From NCBI GenBank assembly GCA_023397675.1, contig JAEWTV010000022.1:1-5271 (forward strand): 5,271 bases of DNA. The letters run 5' to 3'. The notes below the pieces were generated by a model. The model did not search any database and had not been told where the DNA came from. It saw only the letters and a program-made list of their open reading frames with translations. Numbering within the stretch: the first letter of the stretch is position 1; every line of letters begins with the position of its first letter. The position numbers and the translations under genes were made by a program. Below, one piece after another: positions 4,454 to 5,271 of the stretch. This DNA is from Bacillota bacterium. Lineage in GTDB: Bacteria > Bacillota > Clostridia > Acetivibrionales > JANLFN01.

Positions 4454-4469
4454 ACCATAGTCATATGGT
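4454..4469. promoter_or_regulatory. Small palindrome upstream of the HAD-like gene
   Basis: ACCATA and TATGGT are perfect 6-bp inverted arms around GTCA, about 45 bases upstream of the start at 4411 and just past the yebC terminator. It could be an operator. I find no convincing -35/-10 pair here, so its role is open. Confidence 0.2.
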
Positions 4470-4480
4470 TTCGCCAACTG

Positions 4481-4529
4481 AAAAAAACACCTTTCCATAT
4501 GTAATAATACATTTAAAAAGGTGTGTTTT
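4481..4529 (-). terminator. Terminator of yebC
   Basis: Read leftward, AAAACACACCTTTTT pairs with GGAAAGGTGTTTTTTT across a partly paired AT-rich top, giving a long imperfect stem that ends in seven T. It begins 14 bases past the yebC stop. The plus-strand side also ends in GTGTTTTA, so it could work weakly in both directions. It separates yebC transcription from the HAD-like and lipoprotein genes. Confidence 0.82.
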
Positions 4530-4543
4530 ATGTCTTATTAATA

Positions 4544-4585
4544 TTACTCCTGCTCCCAGTTGTGGTACACGTTCTGGACGTCATC
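4544..4585 (-). repeat. Parent copy of the duplicated yebC 3' end
   Basis: This is the intact last 14 codons of yebC including TAA, encoding DDVQNVYHNWEQE. It is the in-frame counterpart of the decayed copy at 3863-3904, and the two copies are direct repeats about 680 bases apart enclosing the HAD-like gene and the yebC terminator. Confidence 0.8.
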
Positions 4586-5271
4586 CAGGTCCTCAAGGTT
4601 ATCAATCAGCTTATCCATAAACTCAATCTGCTTAGGATCAGTCAATTTGGTAGTCATAGTCGGAACAGCCTCAATTTCAGCTTCAGCAAACTCGTAACCC
4701 TTATTTTCAAGCGCTTCTCTTACTTTTGAGAAGTCTTCAGGAGCTGTTGTTATTTCAAAATAATCCTCATTGGCACTAAAGTCTTCAGCACCTGCATCAA
4801 GAGCTTCCATCATCAATGTGTCTTCATCTATTTTGCCGTTCTGCTCTATAAGAATAATCCCCTTCTTATTGAACATGAAGCCTACGCAGCCTGTTTGTCC
4901 AAGGTTTCCGCCGAATTTATCGAAATAATGCCTTAAATCTCCGGCAGTTCTATTTCTGTTATCAGTCATGGTTTCAACTATAACTGCAACTCCGCCCGGG
5001 CCATAACCTTCATACTGGATTTCTTCATAATCTGCCGAATCAGTTGAGCCTGCAGCCTTTTTTATACTGCGCTCAATATTATCATTTGGCATGTTTGCAG
5101 CTTTAGCTTTGGCAATTGCATCCTTAAGTTTTGAATTTGCTTCAGGATCGGGACCCCCCTGTTTTACTATAACTGCTATTTCTCTTCCCAATTTTGTAAA
5201 GATCTTGCCCTTCTTGGCATCTGACTTTTCCTTTTTATTTTTAATGTTTGCCCATTTTGAATGGCCTGACA
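4544..5271 (-). CDS. yebC: YebC/PmpR (TACO1) family translation factor, missing only the first base of the start codon
   Basis: Reading leftward from the window edge, the frame opens with TG (the last two bases of ATG or GTG) and then SGHSKWANIKNKKEKSDAKK, the conserved family start. The full protein would be 242 residues, the normal length. The signature EGYGPGG lies near residues 88-94, then NRNRT (105-109) and a following FGGNLGQTGCVGF stretch; the end DVQNVYHNWEQE is also typical. The protein is cytoplasmic. The family was long annotated as a transcriptional regulator, and more recent work on YebC and TACO1 points to relief of ribosome stalling on proline-rich stretches. Which paralogue this is (YebC or YebC2) cannot be told here. 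Upstream sequence is outside the window. A terminator follows the stop. A shorter frame starting from the TTG at 5191 would lose the conserved N-terminus and is wrong. Confidence 0.96.
   Translation of the reverse strand, partial: SGHSKWANIKNKKEKSDAKKGKIFTKLGREIAVIVKQGGPDPEANSKLKDAIAKAKAANMPNDNIERSIKKAAGSTDSADYEEIQYEGYGPGGVAVIVETMTDNRNRTAGDLRHYFDKFGGNLGQTGCVGFMFNKKGIILIEQNGKIDEDTLMMEALDAGAEDFSANEDYFEITTAPEDFSKVREALENKGYEFAEAEIEAVPTMTTKLTDPKQIEFMDKLIDNLEDLDDVQNVYHNWEQE

Noticed and set aside
4412..4498. A 29-residue N-terminal extension of the HAD-like protein from the ATG at 4498
   Set aside because: It begins inside the yebC terminator hairpin, has no ribosome site, and the recognisable protein begins MKVLLYLHG with AAGG upstream.
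4147..4620. Rightward open frames of 157 and 68 codons across the HAD-like gene and the end of yebC
   Set aside because: They mirror confident leftward genes, have no ribosome sites and show no recognisable protein features.

Overview
The window looks like chromosomal DNA of an AT-rich, low-GC Gram-positive anaerobe of the class Clostridia. A Ruminiclostridium/Hungateiclostridium-like organism is my best guess from protein style, not a measured assignment. Supporting signs are strong AGGAGG-type ribosome sites, U-tract hairpin terminators, a clostridial DUF6873-type protein, a tiny clostridial four-cysteine protein, a PC4/YdbC-type protein and a DUF378 membrane protein. There are nine confident genes, plus the first bases of a tenth. 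I see no rRNA, tRNA, CRISPR array, transposase gene or classic riboswitch.

Layout. Left edge (1-327): the start of a leftward gene of unknown function, with a possible LexA/SOS box and promoter upstream. Positions 328-1083 hold a leftward gene for a DUF6873 'GME-fold' protein. Positions 1084-1472 are a roughly 390-base divergent spacer with a strong orphan hairpin and a good rightward promoter framed by two TGTTAAC repeats. Positions 1473-1856 encode a VOC/glyoxalase-fold protein and end in a textbook terminator. Positions 2000-2155 encode a 51-residue Cys-rich protein that runs tail-to-tail, two bases apart, into a leftward PC4/YdbC-like gene (2158-2382). An 81-bp near-palindrome (2413-2493) separates that gene from the rightward DUF378 gene (2666-2884). 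Next is a small rightward operon: a double-CXXC zinc-ribbon protein (3021-3230) and a 48-residue helical protein (3244-3390). It shares a two-way terminator with a leftward lipoprotein gene (3430-3858). Upstream of the lipoprotein gene lies a HAD-like gene (3869-4411), and then yebC (4544 to the right edge), which lacks only the first base of its start codon.

The most striking observation is that the HAD-like gene ends in a decayed copy of the last 42 bases of yebC. The copy spans both the HAD gene's own stop (yebC CAG changed to TAG) and the old yebC stop three bases further on. The lipoprotein ATG lies four bases after that relic stop. The simplest reading is that yebC was once directly followed by the lipoprotein gene. 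A segment carrying the HAD-like gene and a terminator then entered at the yebC 3' end, leaving a duplicated gene end on its far side, as elements that target gene ends do.

Apart from yebC, whose family acts in translation, most genes here are small accessory or uncharacterised proteins with no shared pathway that I can defend.
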